From: Planctomycetota bacterium | GTDB taxonomy: Bacteria; Planctomycetota; Planctomycetia; Pirellulales; PALSA-1355 | DNA: 64,000 bases | Assembly: GCA_003389325.1 (NCBI GenBank) | Contig: QQVE01000068.1 | Coordinates: forward strand, 62,001-126,000 | Direction of reading: 5' to 3' | In this document: positions 56,377 through 64,000 of the stretch, piece by piece | Layout of the letters: each line of letters begins with the position of its first letter | How positions within the stretch are numbered: position 1 is the stretch's first letter | The notes under the pieces: generated by a model | The model's input: only the letters and a program-made list of their open reading frames with translations | Databases searched by the model: none | What the model was told of the DNA's origin: nothing | Program-made: the position numbers and the translations under genes

Positions 56377-57165
56377 CTACGCGGCGGGGCGCAGGATCGA
56401 TCGCGAGGGCTGGCCGCAGTGGAGCTGCGATAACTGCTCGGCCATGGCGCCCAGGGTGACCACTTCCAGCAGGCCGTGCCGGCGCCGCCGCTGGGCATGC
56501 TCGACGATTCGTTGCAGCACGCGCACCGCCGAGTTGCCGCGCAGCGCAAGCGCGGGGCCGTCGACGGCCAGGTGCACCAGGCCGCGCTCGCTGATCGCTT
56601 CGTCGATGACGAACCGCGCCGCGCGCGTGCCTCCGCCGCCGGGCAGCAAACGACTCGAGCCCGGCAGCGCGATCGAGATCGGAAAACCCCACAAGCCGAA
56701 ACGCAGCGTCTGCGGATGCAACCGGCGCGGCGCGTCGGATATTGGCTTGCCGCTTCCATGCCGCGCGGCCACCAGGCCTTCCTTGACGACCAGGTCGCAA
56801 TGATCGATCGGCAGCACCGTGCGCAGGGCCAGCGTCGAGAGTTCGATGCCGTCGCCGCGGGCCCGCGACACGCGCCGGCCCAGCTCGTGCGCAAAGCGTG
56901 CGCGCCCGGCCTCGCGACCGACCCAACTGGCGTCGCCCAGGATGGCCAGCTCGTGCGAGCCGGCCTGCTCGATGCGCTTGCGCGCGGCCGACACGGCCGG
57001 ATCGGCCAGCGCCCACGTGGCCGGCAAGTCATGTTGCCCTAGCAGCTCGAGCAGCCGCGCCAAGAGCGATTCCAACAAGGCGTGATCGGCGGAGCGGGAG
57101 TTGGTGGAGCCAGGATCGAGGTCGACCGAGATCGTCAGCATGCCGCGAGGCAGGACCGTACTCAT
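56377..57165 (-). CDS. Polysaccharide-deacetylase-like (NodB-fold) hypothetical protein
   Basis: A 262-residue protein. LTISVDLDPG near residue 10 followed by a helix and LPATWALADPA resembles the first half of a NodB-type barrel (Asp motif then a strand with T/S-W). HELAILGDASWVGREAGR and the RFGLWGFPISIALPG region fit further strands. The classical HxxxH metal motif is not clear, so activity may be lost. ATG 57165 gives the best N-terminus; the longer frame to 57234 is possible. Function is unknown. Confidence 0.7.
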   Translation of the reverse strand: MSTVLPRGMLTISVDLDPGSTNSRSADHALLESLLARLLELLGQHDLPATWALADPAVSAARKRIEQAGSHELAILGDASWVGREAGRARFAHELGRRVSRARGDGIELSTLALRTVLPIDHCDLVVKEGLVAARHGSGKPISDAPRRLHPQTLRFGLWGFPISIALPGSSRLLPGGGGTRAARFVIDEAISERGLVHLAVDGPALALRGNSAVRVLQRIVEHAQRRRRHGLLEVVTLGAMAEQLSQLHCGQPSRSILRPAA

Positions 57166-57326
57166 GCAGAGAACTCCAGGGCGGGAAAGCGGGCGGGGCG
57201 CCGCGCGCCGGCGGGCCTTTATCCCCTTCGGCAAGCCGCGGCCCGCGGCTCGACGAAAACCGACTGCAACGAGGTGCTAGCGTGCCCCGCCAGCAGCGTT
57301 TCGCCCCCGAAAAGCCCGATCGCTGA

Positions 57327-57332
57327 TATGAT
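57327..57332 (+). promoter_or_regulatory. Putative -10 box for the 57391 gene pair
   Basis: TATGAT 59 nt upstream of ATG 57391; no -35 recognised. Confidence 0.3.
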
Positions 57333-57390
57333 GCGGGTAGTCTGCGAGCGTGCTTGCATACTGTTTTGTTGTTCGAGTCGTGGGTCCGCG

Positions 57391-57759
57391 ATGCCTGAAT
57401 CCTCGCCCAGCCCGTCGCGCCCGCCGATCACGGACTCGCCGTGGTTTTGGCTGATGTTGTTCTGCGCGGCGTGCCTGGTGCTGCTGATCGTGATATGGCC
57501 GAAGTACCGCACGCGGCAGCGGCGACTCGAGATGCAATACATGGCGCAGGAGGAGATCCTGCGCCGCGGGGCTGAGGGTGCGGATGCCGCGCCCGAAGTC
57601 CCAACAGCGCCGCCGGCGCCAGGCGAGCTGATCATCGAGGTCTGGCCGCTGGCCTTGCTGGCGGCCGCGGGCATGATTGTCGCCGCCGTGATGCTTCATC
57701 GCGGGAGAGCGAAGCTCTTGGTGCCAAAAGACCCTCCACCCCCAGGAGAGACACCATGA
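57391..57759 (+). CDS. Hypothetical two-helix membrane protein
   Basis: A 122-residue protein with membrane helices at about 17-36 (PWFWLMLFCAACLVLLIVIW) and 84-101 (LALLAAAGMIVAAVML). Between them lies a charged helix (RTRQRRLEMQYMAQEEILRR) and a proline/alanine linker. Its stop overlaps the next start as ATGA, so the two are translationally coupled. No family is recognised. Confidence 0.75.
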   Translation: MPESSPSPSRPPITDSPWFWLMLFCAACLVLLIVIWPKYRTRQRRLEMQYMAQEEILRRGAEGADAAPEVPTAPPAPGELIIEVWPLALLAAAGMIVAAVMLHRGRAKLLVPKDPPPPGETP

Positions 57760-58295
57760 CGATCTTTGCCGAAAGCCCCTGGCCGGCCATTGCGCTGTGT
57801 GTCGCGATCGAGCTCGTGTTTGGCTTCATCTTCGTGCGCACCGGGCGGGCGCTGGCGGTGGTGGGGATGGTCTTGGCGCTGGCAGGCACCGTGGCGCTGG
57901 TGGTGGTGGAGCAGATCGTCGTGACCGAGACCGAGGAGGTCGAGGATACGCTGCACGGCATCGCCGAGGCGCTCGATGCCAACGACACCGCGGCCGTGCT
58001 CGCCGCCTTTGCGCCCGAATGTACGCAGCGGGGGCGAGTCGAGTCGGAATTGGGCGACGTGACCGTCAACTCCGCAACGGTCGGCGGCGATCTCGAGGTG
58101 CGGATCAACCAGCTCACGATCCCGCCCTCGGCCACGGCCTATTTCACCGGCCGCATCAATGCCCAGGTGAAGCGAGGCGGCACGCTCCCCTATGAGAACT
58201 ACATTCGCAAGTTCAAGGTCACGTTCGAACGCCGCGGCCCTCGCTGGCTGATCGCGAACGTGGAGGATGCCGACGTGCGCAGCCAGGGCTTCTAG
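57756..58295 (+). CDS. Hypothetical membrane protein with NTF2-like C-terminal domain
   Basis: A 179-residue protein. Two membrane helices (AIALCVAIELVFGFIFV, ALAVVGMVLALAGTVALVVV) are followed by a ~120-residue soluble domain: IAEALDANDTAAVLAAFAPE with beta strands and a terminal RGPRWLIANVEDADV. This resembles a small NTF2/SnoaL-like cone fold, which is a tentative reading. AGGAGA precedes the ATG. Coupled to the upstream gene. Confidence 0.75.
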   Translation: MTIFAESPWPAIALCVAIELVFGFIFVRTGRALAVVGMVLALAGTVALVVVEQIVVTETEEVEDTLHGIAEALDANDTAAVLAAFAPECTQRGRVESELGDVTVNSATVGGDLEVRINQLTIPPSATAYFTGRINAQVKRGGTLPYENYIRKFKVTFERRGPRWLIANVEDADVRSQGF

Positions 58296-58414
58296 CGGCG
58301 GCGTCCAGTGGCCCCGAGCCGCTTCCGCCGCTAAACTGAAGGCAGCCGCGGTGTTGTGTGTGGCGTGCCGCATCGCCCAGCGCGTACCTTCGATATTCTC
58401 TCCGGCAGCGGCTC

Positions 58415-59251
58415 ATGCCTCGTTATCGGCTCCTGGCACTCGACGTTGACGGCACGCTGGTCAATAGCCGCCACGAGCTAACCGGCCGCACGCGCGACGC
58501 GCTGTTGCATGCCCGCGCCCAGGGCATCGAAATCGTGCTGGCCACGGGACGCCGCTACAGCCGTGCGTTGCCGCTGGTCGAACCGCTGGAGCTGAACGTG
58601 CCGCTGATCACCGCCAGCGGAGCGCTGGTGAAGCGGGCCGCCGACCACCAGACGTTGTTTCGAGCCCGTTTCATGCCAGGCGCGCTCGAGCGATGCCTTG
58701 AAGCGGTGGCCGGCGACGGCTACGAGGCCGTGTTATATGCCGACACCTACGACGAAGGCTTTGATTTCTATCACCGCGGCAGCGAGTTTCCACGCGGCGA
58801 ACTGGTGGAATTCTTTCGTAAGAACGAGGGCTTTGGGCGACTGTGGCCCGAGTTGATGACGCGGCCTCCCGACGAGATATTCGGGGGCTTCGTGATGGGC
58901 ACGCATGAGGAGATGCTTCGTTTGGCCGAGCGGCTGCACCAGCGTGTGCCCGATTCGTTCTACCTGCACGTGCTGCGCAGCCCGCGCTATCGCGGTTTCA
59001 TGTGCGAGATTGCACCGGCGGGCGTGAGCAAGTGGACGGCCGTGCGGCGGATGGCCGACCAGTGGGGGATCGCCACCGAGGAGATCTGTGCCGTGGGCGA
59101 CGACGTGAACGACATCCCGATGATCGAGGCGGCCGGCTTGGGCATCGCCATGGGCAACGCCCGGCCCGAGGTCAAGGCCGTGGCCCAGCGCATTGCTCCG
59201 GACCACGACGAAGACGGGCTGGTGCAGGTGGTCGACTGGCTTCTGCGGTAG
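58415..59251 (+). CDS. HAD-superfamily Cof-type phosphatase
   Basis: A 278-residue hydrolase. Motif I is LLALDVDGTLVNS near the start, motif II VLATGRRYS, motif III Lys in GVSKWTAVRRM, and motif IV AVGDDVNDIPMIEAAGLGIAMGNA. This is the Cof/IIB cap type, which dephosphorylates sugar phosphates or similar metabolites; the substrate is not predictable. ATG 58415 gives the motif I start. Confidence 0.93.
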   Translation: MPRYRLLALDVDGTLVNSRHELTGRTRDALLHARAQGIEIVLATGRRYSRALPLVEPLELNVPLITASGALVKRAADHQTLFRARFMPGALERCLEAVAGDGYEAVLYADTYDEGFDFYHRGSEFPRGELVEFFRKNEGFGRLWPELMTRPPDEIFGGFVMGTHEEMLRLAERLHQRVPDSFYLHVLRSPRYRGFMCEIAPAGVSKWTAVRRMADQWGIATEEICAVGDDVNDIPMIEAAGLGIAMGNARPEVKAVAQRIAPDHDEDGLVQVVDWLLR

Positions 59252-59410
59252 AATGGAGAGCGGGGCGGGCCGGCGGCCGAGCCCCCGTTGGTGCGGAGCG
59301 GCGTTCCGCCTTGATGGGGTCCGGCCATTCCGATACGGTAACCCCATGGTTTGAAAGTGGATGCGACTCGAGCGGCGAGCCGCCCAAGAAGGTCGTTTCG
59401 AGACCCAGCC

Positions 59411-62254
59411 ATGACGATTTCCTTCCCGGTGCGTGAGTGGGGGAGGACGTTGTGCGTGCTGCTTGCCGCCGGTGTCCTGGTGCCGGTCTCTGGAGCCTCG
59501 GCCGACGAGTTCTCCCGTGCCCGACAGCTCCTGCTCGAGGGCAAGCACGCCGAAGCGCAAGAGGCCTACCGGGCGCTTGTGGGCGACGACGCCGTGGCCG
59601 CGGCGCTGGGCGTGGCCCGCTGCCAGGAAGCGACCGGCAACCGCGAGGCCGCGGCAGAGACCTTGACCCAGGCCACAGGCGAGCACGGCGACTCGGCGGC
59701 ACTGTGGGCAGAGCTTGCCCGATTGGCGCTTGAGCGCGGCGATGCCCAGTCCGCTGCGGCGCATTCGCAAGCGGCCTTGAAGCTCGACGCCGAATGCGTG
59801 CTGGCGCACTATGTCACGGCCGAACTGCACGCTTCGGCCGGCCGGCTCGACGAGGCCGAGAAGGAATACGAGTGGCTGGTCCACTTCTACAACGACAACG
59901 ATACGAGCGACGTCGACGCCTTGCGGTGGATCGGGCGCGGGGCGGCCCAGTTCGCGCGCTGGAAACGTCTTAGCGATCAGTTCGGATTTCTGGTCAACGA
60001 CTTCTATCCGGATCTGCTGTCGGCCGAACCAGGCTACTGGCCGGCCCACTACGAAACCGGCTGCCTGTTTGCCGAGAAGTACAACGACGCCGAGGCCCAG
60101 CGGGCCTTTCAGGCGGCGCTCAAGCTGAATCCCAACGCGGCCGAAGTGCACGCCGCGGCCGGCCGGCTGGCGCTCGACAGCTTCGAGTTGGCTGCCGCGC
60201 AGAACGCCTGCGAGCAGGCTCGGGCCATCAATCCCGAGTTGCTCGACGCGGCGCTGTTGCAGGCCGACATTCACCTGGCCAATTTCGATCCCCGCCAGGC
60301 CGCCGGCGTGTTGCGCGACGCGCTCAAGCTCAATCCCACGTCCGAAGCGACCCTGGGACGCCTGGCCGCGGCGTACCTGGCCACCGACGGCGTGACGTCC
60401 ACGGGCCCCGACTCGCGTTTCGGAAAGCTGGAAGCCGAAGTGACCGCCCGCAATCCGCACGCGGGCACGTTCTATCTGGTGCTGGCCGACGCGCTCGATC
60501 GCCTGCGCCGCTGGCCCACTTCGTCCGAGTACTATCGCCAGGCCATGACGCGCATGCCGCGGCTGATCGAGCCGCCGGGAAAGCTGGGGATGATGCTGAT
60601 GCGGTTGGGTGAGGAAGAAGAAGCGCGGCGATTGCTCGATGCCTCGTTCGAGGCCGATCCTTTTAACGTTCGCGTGAACAACACGCTCAAGGTACTCGAG
60701 GTGCTTGAAGGCTACGAGACCCTGGAGACCGAGCACTTTCGCATCAGATACGACCCCCAGAAAGACAAGCTGCTGGCCCGCTACATGGGCCGCTGGCTGG
60801 AAGAGGTGTATCCGCAGTTGGTCGAGCAGATGGGGTTCGCGCCGCCGGAGAAGTCGCTGTTTGAAGTGTTCTCGAAGGCCCGCAATACCGACGGCCACGG
60901 CTGGTTCAGCGCCCGCATGGTCGGCTTGCCGCGGGTGCACACGATTGGCGCCTGCGCGGGCAAGATCGTGGCGCTGCAATCGCCGACCGACGCGGAGCGG
61001 AAGTTCCACTGGGCCCGGGTGCTGAAGCACGAGTTCATTCACGTGGTCAACCTGCAACAGACCAATTTCAACATCCCGCATTGGTTCACCGAAGCACTGG
61101 CGGTGCTGAACGAGGGCTACCCGCGTCCTGAGGACTGGAACGCGCTGTTGGCCAAGAGCGCGGCCGAGGACAAGCTGTTCGACCTCGACTCGATCAACTT
61201 CGGCTTCATCCGGCCGCATTCGAGCGACGAGTGGACGCTGGCCTACTGCCAGGCGGAGATCTATGCCGAGTACATGCTGGAGCGGTTCGGTCCGGATGCC
61301 GTGGCAAAGATGCTTTCGGCTTACGGCGACAACCTGACGACGCCCGAGGCCTTGCAGCGCTCGTTCGGCGTGAGCCAGCAGGACTTCGAACAAGGGTACA
61401 CGGCCTATTTACAGAAGATCCTGGACGCGCTGCCGGCGACCGAGCAAGACACCGACAACTCGCTGGCGACCCTGACGAAAAAGCTCGAGGCCGATCCGGA
61501 AAACCCCGCCTTGCTCGCGGGCGTGGCCCAGGCGCAGCTCAACCGCAAGAACTACGCGATGGCCCGCAAGCATGCCGACGCGGCCTTGAAGATCGACCCC
61601 GCGAACCAACTGGCGCACTACGTGCGTGCGCGGCTGCACCTGCTGGTGGGCGAAAGCCGCGAGGCACTCGAGCGTTTGGAACAGCACCTCGATCGCGACA
61701 ACCCACAAGAGAACCTGTTGGCGCTGGCCGCGGGGCTGAAGCTGCGCTCCGAAGACTACGTCAGCGCCGCCGAGCTGTACGAGCTGGGGGCGGCCCACAA
61801 TCCGGGGAGCACGAAGTGGCTCAAGTCGCTGGCGGCCGTGTACCTCAAGGCGAAGAACGACGAAAAGCTCGCCCCCGTGCTAGAAAAGCTGGCCGCGGCC
61901 GATTCCGACGACCTGCCGGTGCGGAAGAAGCTTGCGCAACTGGCCGTCGCTGCCGAAGATTGGCAGGCGGCCGGCAAATGGACCCTCGACGCCATGCATA
62001 TCGACGTGATGGACCCCGACTTGCATCGTTGGCGCGGGCAGGCTCTGCTGGCTAGTGGCGATGCCGTCGGCGCGGCCGACGAGTTCGGCGTGGCCGTAGA
62101 GCTGGCGCCCGAAGCGGATGAGCTACGCTTGAAGCACGCCGAGGCCCTGAAGCAGGCCGGTCGCTCCGAAGACGCCAAAGCCGCGCTCGAAGAGTTGCTC
62201 ACCCGCCAACCCGATTACGACGCCGCCCGCAAGTTGCTGGAGAGTTTGGATTGA
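59411..62254 (+). CDS. Exported TPR protein with peptidase-MA-like domain
   Basis: A 947-residue protein. The signal peptide ends near GASA-DEF (about 34). TPR-type repeats fill ~40-420, then a gluzincin-like protease section from ~430 to 680: VLKHEFIHVVNLQQTNF (HExxH near 540) and PHWFTEALAVLNEG with the downstream Glu ligand. More TPRs follow to the C-terminus. Such TPR-Peptidase_MA proteins are frequent in planctomycetes; role unknown. The stop overlaps the next start (TTGA). Confidence 0.9.
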   Translation: MTISFPVREWGRTLCVLLAAGVLVPVSGASADEFSRARQLLLEGKHAEAQEAYRALVGDDAVAAALGVARCQEATGNREAAAETLTQATGEHGDSAALWAELARLALERGDAQSAAAHSQAALKLDAECVLAHYVTAELHASAGRLDEAEKEYEWLVHFYNDNDTSDVDALRWIGRGAAQFARWKRLSDQFGFLVNDFYPDLLSAEPGYWPAHYETGCLFAEKYNDAEAQRAFQAALKLNPNAAEVHAAAGRLALDSFELAAAQNACEQARAINPELLDAALLQADIHLANFDPRQAAGVLRDALKLNPTSEATLGRLAAAYLATDGVTSTGPDSRFGKLEAEVTARNPHAGTFYLVLADALDRLRRWPTSSEYYRQAMTRMPRLIEPPGKLGMMLMRLGEEEEARRLLDASFEADPFNVRVNNTLKVLEVLEGYETLETEHFRIRYDPQKDKLLARYMGRWLEEVYPQLVEQMGFAPPEKSLFEVFSKARNTDGHGWFSARMVGLPRVHTIGACAGKIVALQSPTDAERKFHWARVLKHEFIHVVNLQQTNFNIPHWFTEALAVLNEGYPRPEDWNALLAKSAAEDKLFDLDSINFGFIRPHSSDEWTLAYCQAEIYAEYMLERFGPDAVAKMLSAYGDNLTTPEALQRSFGVSQQDFEQGYTAYLQKILDALPATEQDTDNSLATLTKKLEADPENPALLAGVAQAQLNRKNYAMARKHADAALKIDPANQLAHYVRARLHLLVGESREALERLEQHLDRDNPQENLLALAAGLKLRSEDYVSAAELYELGAAHNPGSTKWLKSLAAVYLKAKNDEKLAPVLEKLAAADSDDLPVRKKLAQLAVAAEDWQAAGKWTLDAMHIDVMDPDLHRWRGQALLASGDAVGAADEFGVAVELAPEADELRLKHAEALKQAGRSEDAKAALEELLTRQPDYDAARKLLESLD

Positions 62255-62598
62255 AACACGATACGTCGACGTCAACCCAGCACGCTTCGCAGCCGAACGT
62301 CACGCTGGCCGACTTTCAGCGCTTGATCCGCGAGATGTATTTCGACAAGGACGTGGCCCGTGGGGTCGACGGCACGTTCATGTGGCTGATGGAAGAGGTC
62401 GGCGAGTTGGCGGCCGCCTTGCGCAACGGCTCGCACGAGGATCGGCTGGGCGAGTTTGCCGACGTGCTGGCCTGGCTCACCACGATCGCCAACGTCGCAG
62501 GCGTCGATCTCAGCGAGGCGGTGACGCGCAAGTATGGCTCTGGCTGCCCCGGATGCGGGCAGTTCGTCTGCACTTGCGCCGACGCGGAGAAGCCATGA
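62251..62598 (+). CDS. MazG-like nucleotide pyrophosphohydrolase domain protein
   Basis: A 115-residue protein. FMWLMEEVGELAAALR, EFADVLAWLTTIANVAGVDL and EAVTRKYG form the EExxE...D MazG-like helix pair binding Mg-NTP. The end has an unusual CPGCGQFVCTC cluster that could bind zinc. It starts with TTG 62251, overlapping the previous stop, and its stop overlaps the next start (ATGA at 62595-62598). It may hydrolyse damaged nucleotides. Confidence 0.88.
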   Translation: MKHDTSTSTQHASQPNVTLADFQRLIREMYFDKDVARGVDGTFMWLMEEVGELAAALRNGSHEDRLGEFADVLAWLTTIANVAGVDLSEAVTRKYGSGCPGCGQFVCTCADAEKP

Positions 62599-64000
62599 CC
62601 GGCCGACGGATTTCCAGGCGGACGCGATTCGTCGTGGCGGCGCTGTTGGCGGCGCTCACTTGCGGCACCCGTGCGGCGCAAGCGGGTCAGAAGGAGGCCC
62701 AGGACGAGGCCGCGCAAGACGCATCGCTTGCGATCACCGGCGTGCGGGCCGGACTGGGCGGGCGGTTCAAGGTCGGCTATTGGACCCCGTTCGAGATCGA
62801 GGTCACCGGCGGCGCGACCGACGCCCGCGGGCAATTGGTTTTCGTGACGCCCGACGGCGACGGCGTGCTGGCCCGCGTGGCCCATCCACGCGACGGCGAG
62901 TTGACGATCCCCGCGGGGCGGAAACAGTCGATTCCACTCTACGCCAAGGTGGGGCAATTGGCTGGCGACGTGACGATCGCCTTTCGCGCGGCCGAGGGCC
63001 GGCTGGCTACGCGCCGCTACGGTTTGCAAACCGAGGGCCCGCTGGCCGGTGCGCTGCCGTCGACGGCAACGTTGGCCGTGATGCTCGAGCCCGAAACCTC
63101 CGGCGAGTCTGCCGGCCGGCGCCCCCTGGCCGGCGTTGAAGTGGCGCGCGTCGACTCCCTGTCGCAATTGCCTACTGAGTGGTGGGGCTACGAGGGTGTC
63201 GATGCGTTGGTACTCACCACCAGCGGCGAGCAACTTCGCGATCCGCTTACTTCTCGCAGCCCCCAGTTGGCGGCGATCGAACTCTGGGTACGCATGGGCG
63301 GCAAGCTCGTGCTCTCGGTCGGCTCGCAGGCTGAAACAGTGCTCGCGGCGGATTCTCCGCTGGCGAAGCTCGCGCCGGGAACCCTGGAGACGACCGTGCC
63401 CCTGCGGCAGAGCACGATCACCATGCTGGAAACGTACGCCGAGGCAACGGGATCGTTGGGCGACGAAGTGAAGCAGGAAGTGCGCGTGCCCAAGCTGGCC
63501 GACGTGCGCGGCGTCGTCGAGGCGTTCGACGGACGCGGGCCGCGCGATCTGCCCCTGGTGGTTCGCACCCCGTACGGCTTCGGCGAAGTCGTGTTTCTGG
63601 CCTTGGATCTCGACCGGCCGCCGGTGGCCGGGTGGACGGGGCGATCGATGCTGCTCGAGAAGTTGCTTCGCACCCAGGTCGACGACTCGCGCGACGAAGA
63701 CTCGGGCACGCTGGGCGAAGTCACGACGCTGGGCTTCACCGATCTGGCCGGGCAACTGCGCGGCGCGCTCGACCAGTTCGAGGGCGTGCAACTCGTGCCG
63801 TTCTGGCTCGTGGCCGGATTGATCCTGCTGTACATCCTGTGCATCGGACCGCTTGACTACTACCTGGTGAAGTACGGCCTGCGGCGGATGGAAGTCACGT
63901 GGCTGACGTTTACCGTCGCCGTCGTCGTATTCAGTACTGGGGCCGTCGTGCTGGCCTATCGTGTCAAGGGACACGACGTGCGCGTCAACCAGGTCGACCT
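62595..64000 (+). CDS. Exported membrane-anchored hypothetical protein (3' end outside window)
   Basis: At least 468 residues, open to the window end. ATG 62595 overlaps the MazG stop. A signal peptide (RFVVAALLAALTCGTRAAQA) leads to a beta-rich region (GLGGRFKVGYWTPFEIEVTG, GVLARVAHPRDGELTIPAGR). Late in the frame a membrane helix (WLVAGLILLYILCIGP) leads to LDYYLVKYGLRRMEVTWLTF and another helix (VAVVVFSTGAVVLAYRV). The P-L-D-Y-Y-L then T-W-L-T-F pattern occurs in planctomycete envelope proteins of unknown function. The rest is missing here. Confidence 0.85.
   Translation, partial: MTGRRISRRTRFVVAALLAALTCGTRAAQAGQKEAQDEAAQDASLAITGVRAGLGGRFKVGYWTPFEIEVTGGATDARGQLVFVTPDGDGVLARVAHPRDGELTIPAGRKQSIPLYAKVGQLAGDVTIAFRAAEGRLATRRYGLQTEGPLAGALPSTATLAVMLEPETSGESAGRRPLAGVEVARVDSLSQLPTEWWGYEGVDALVLTTSGEQLRDPLTSRSPQLAAIELWVRMGGKLVLSVGSQAETVLAADSPLAKLAPGTLETTVPLRQSTITMLETYAEATGSLGDEVKQEVRVPKLADVRGVVEAFDGRGPRDLPLVVRTPYGFGEVVFLALDLDRPPVAGWTGRSMLLEKLLRTQVDDSRDEDSGTLGEVTTLGFTDLAGQLRGALDQFEGVQLVPFWLVAGLILLYILCIGPLDYYLVKYGLRRMEVTWLTFTVAVVVFSTGAVVLAYRVKGHDVRVNQVD

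Noticed and set aside
58733-61393. An 886-codon open frame on the minus strand
   Set aside because: It lies antisense to the HAD and TPR/peptidase genes, which have clear domain signatures; its translation is Arg/Gln/Leu/His-rich as expected from the complement of high-GC coding DNA.

Overview
The window is a dense, high-GC bacterial chromosome segment that most resembles a Planctomycetota genome, probably of the order Pirellulales. This is an inference from content, not a database match. Indicators are a fused AroD-AroE gene, a BBP2-like outer-membrane porin, several large TPR proteins (two with a C-terminal glycosyltransferase-9-like domain), a PEP-CTERM metalloprotease, a BlaI/M56 pair and many lineage-style hypothetical membrane proteins. 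About 55 protein genes are supported. No rRNA, tRNA, CRISPR array, insertion sequence or prophage was recognised.

Layout. 1-5.0 kb: TPR-glycosyltransferase (5' end cut by the window), two tandem DUF1569 genes and an acyl-CoA desaturase, followed by a degraded frameshifted fragment. 6.0-15.4 kb: rpsO-pnp, a minimal histidine kinase with a sigma-54 activator, mutL, fused aroD-aroE and aroK; aroK lies between two copies of a G-rich palindromic repeat. 15.5-26.5 kb: prepilin-peptidase-like protein, OmpA-type lipoprotein, hisH, polA, coaE, rho, ribH, nusB and ftsY. 26.9-31.4 kb: cysteine-rich porin, a small secreted protein, a sigma-54 promoter driving a probable structured RNA just upstream of a P-II gene, a 16-bp tandem repeat, and a tatC with a very large insertion.

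31.6-44 kb: mannose-6-phosphate isomerase, pseudouridine synthase, a second TPR-glycosyltransferase, pyrK, rpsT, a TPR protein, cobA-hemD fusion, enolase, a monooxygenase-fold protein and trpE. 44-51.5 kb: mcsA-mcsB, a matrixin-like protease, coaD, and a GntR(YtrA-type)-ABC transporter operon behind its own operator. 51.6-64 kb: BlaI regulator and M56/HEAT protein with a clear promoter-operator, a PLP enzyme, small membrane proteins, a HAD phosphatase, a TPR/peptidase-MA protein, a MazG-like protein and a large envelope protein running off the end.

Most genes are housekeeping. The accessory signals most worth attention are the sigma-54 promoter / structured RNA / terminator unit at 29240-29432 next to a P-II gene that lacks the usual modified tyrosine; the BlaI-M56-HEAT module with its operator in the promoter spacer; the apparently leaderless YtrA-type operon; the TatC insertion with a repeat array at its stop codon; and the paired G-quadruplex-like repeats around aroK.
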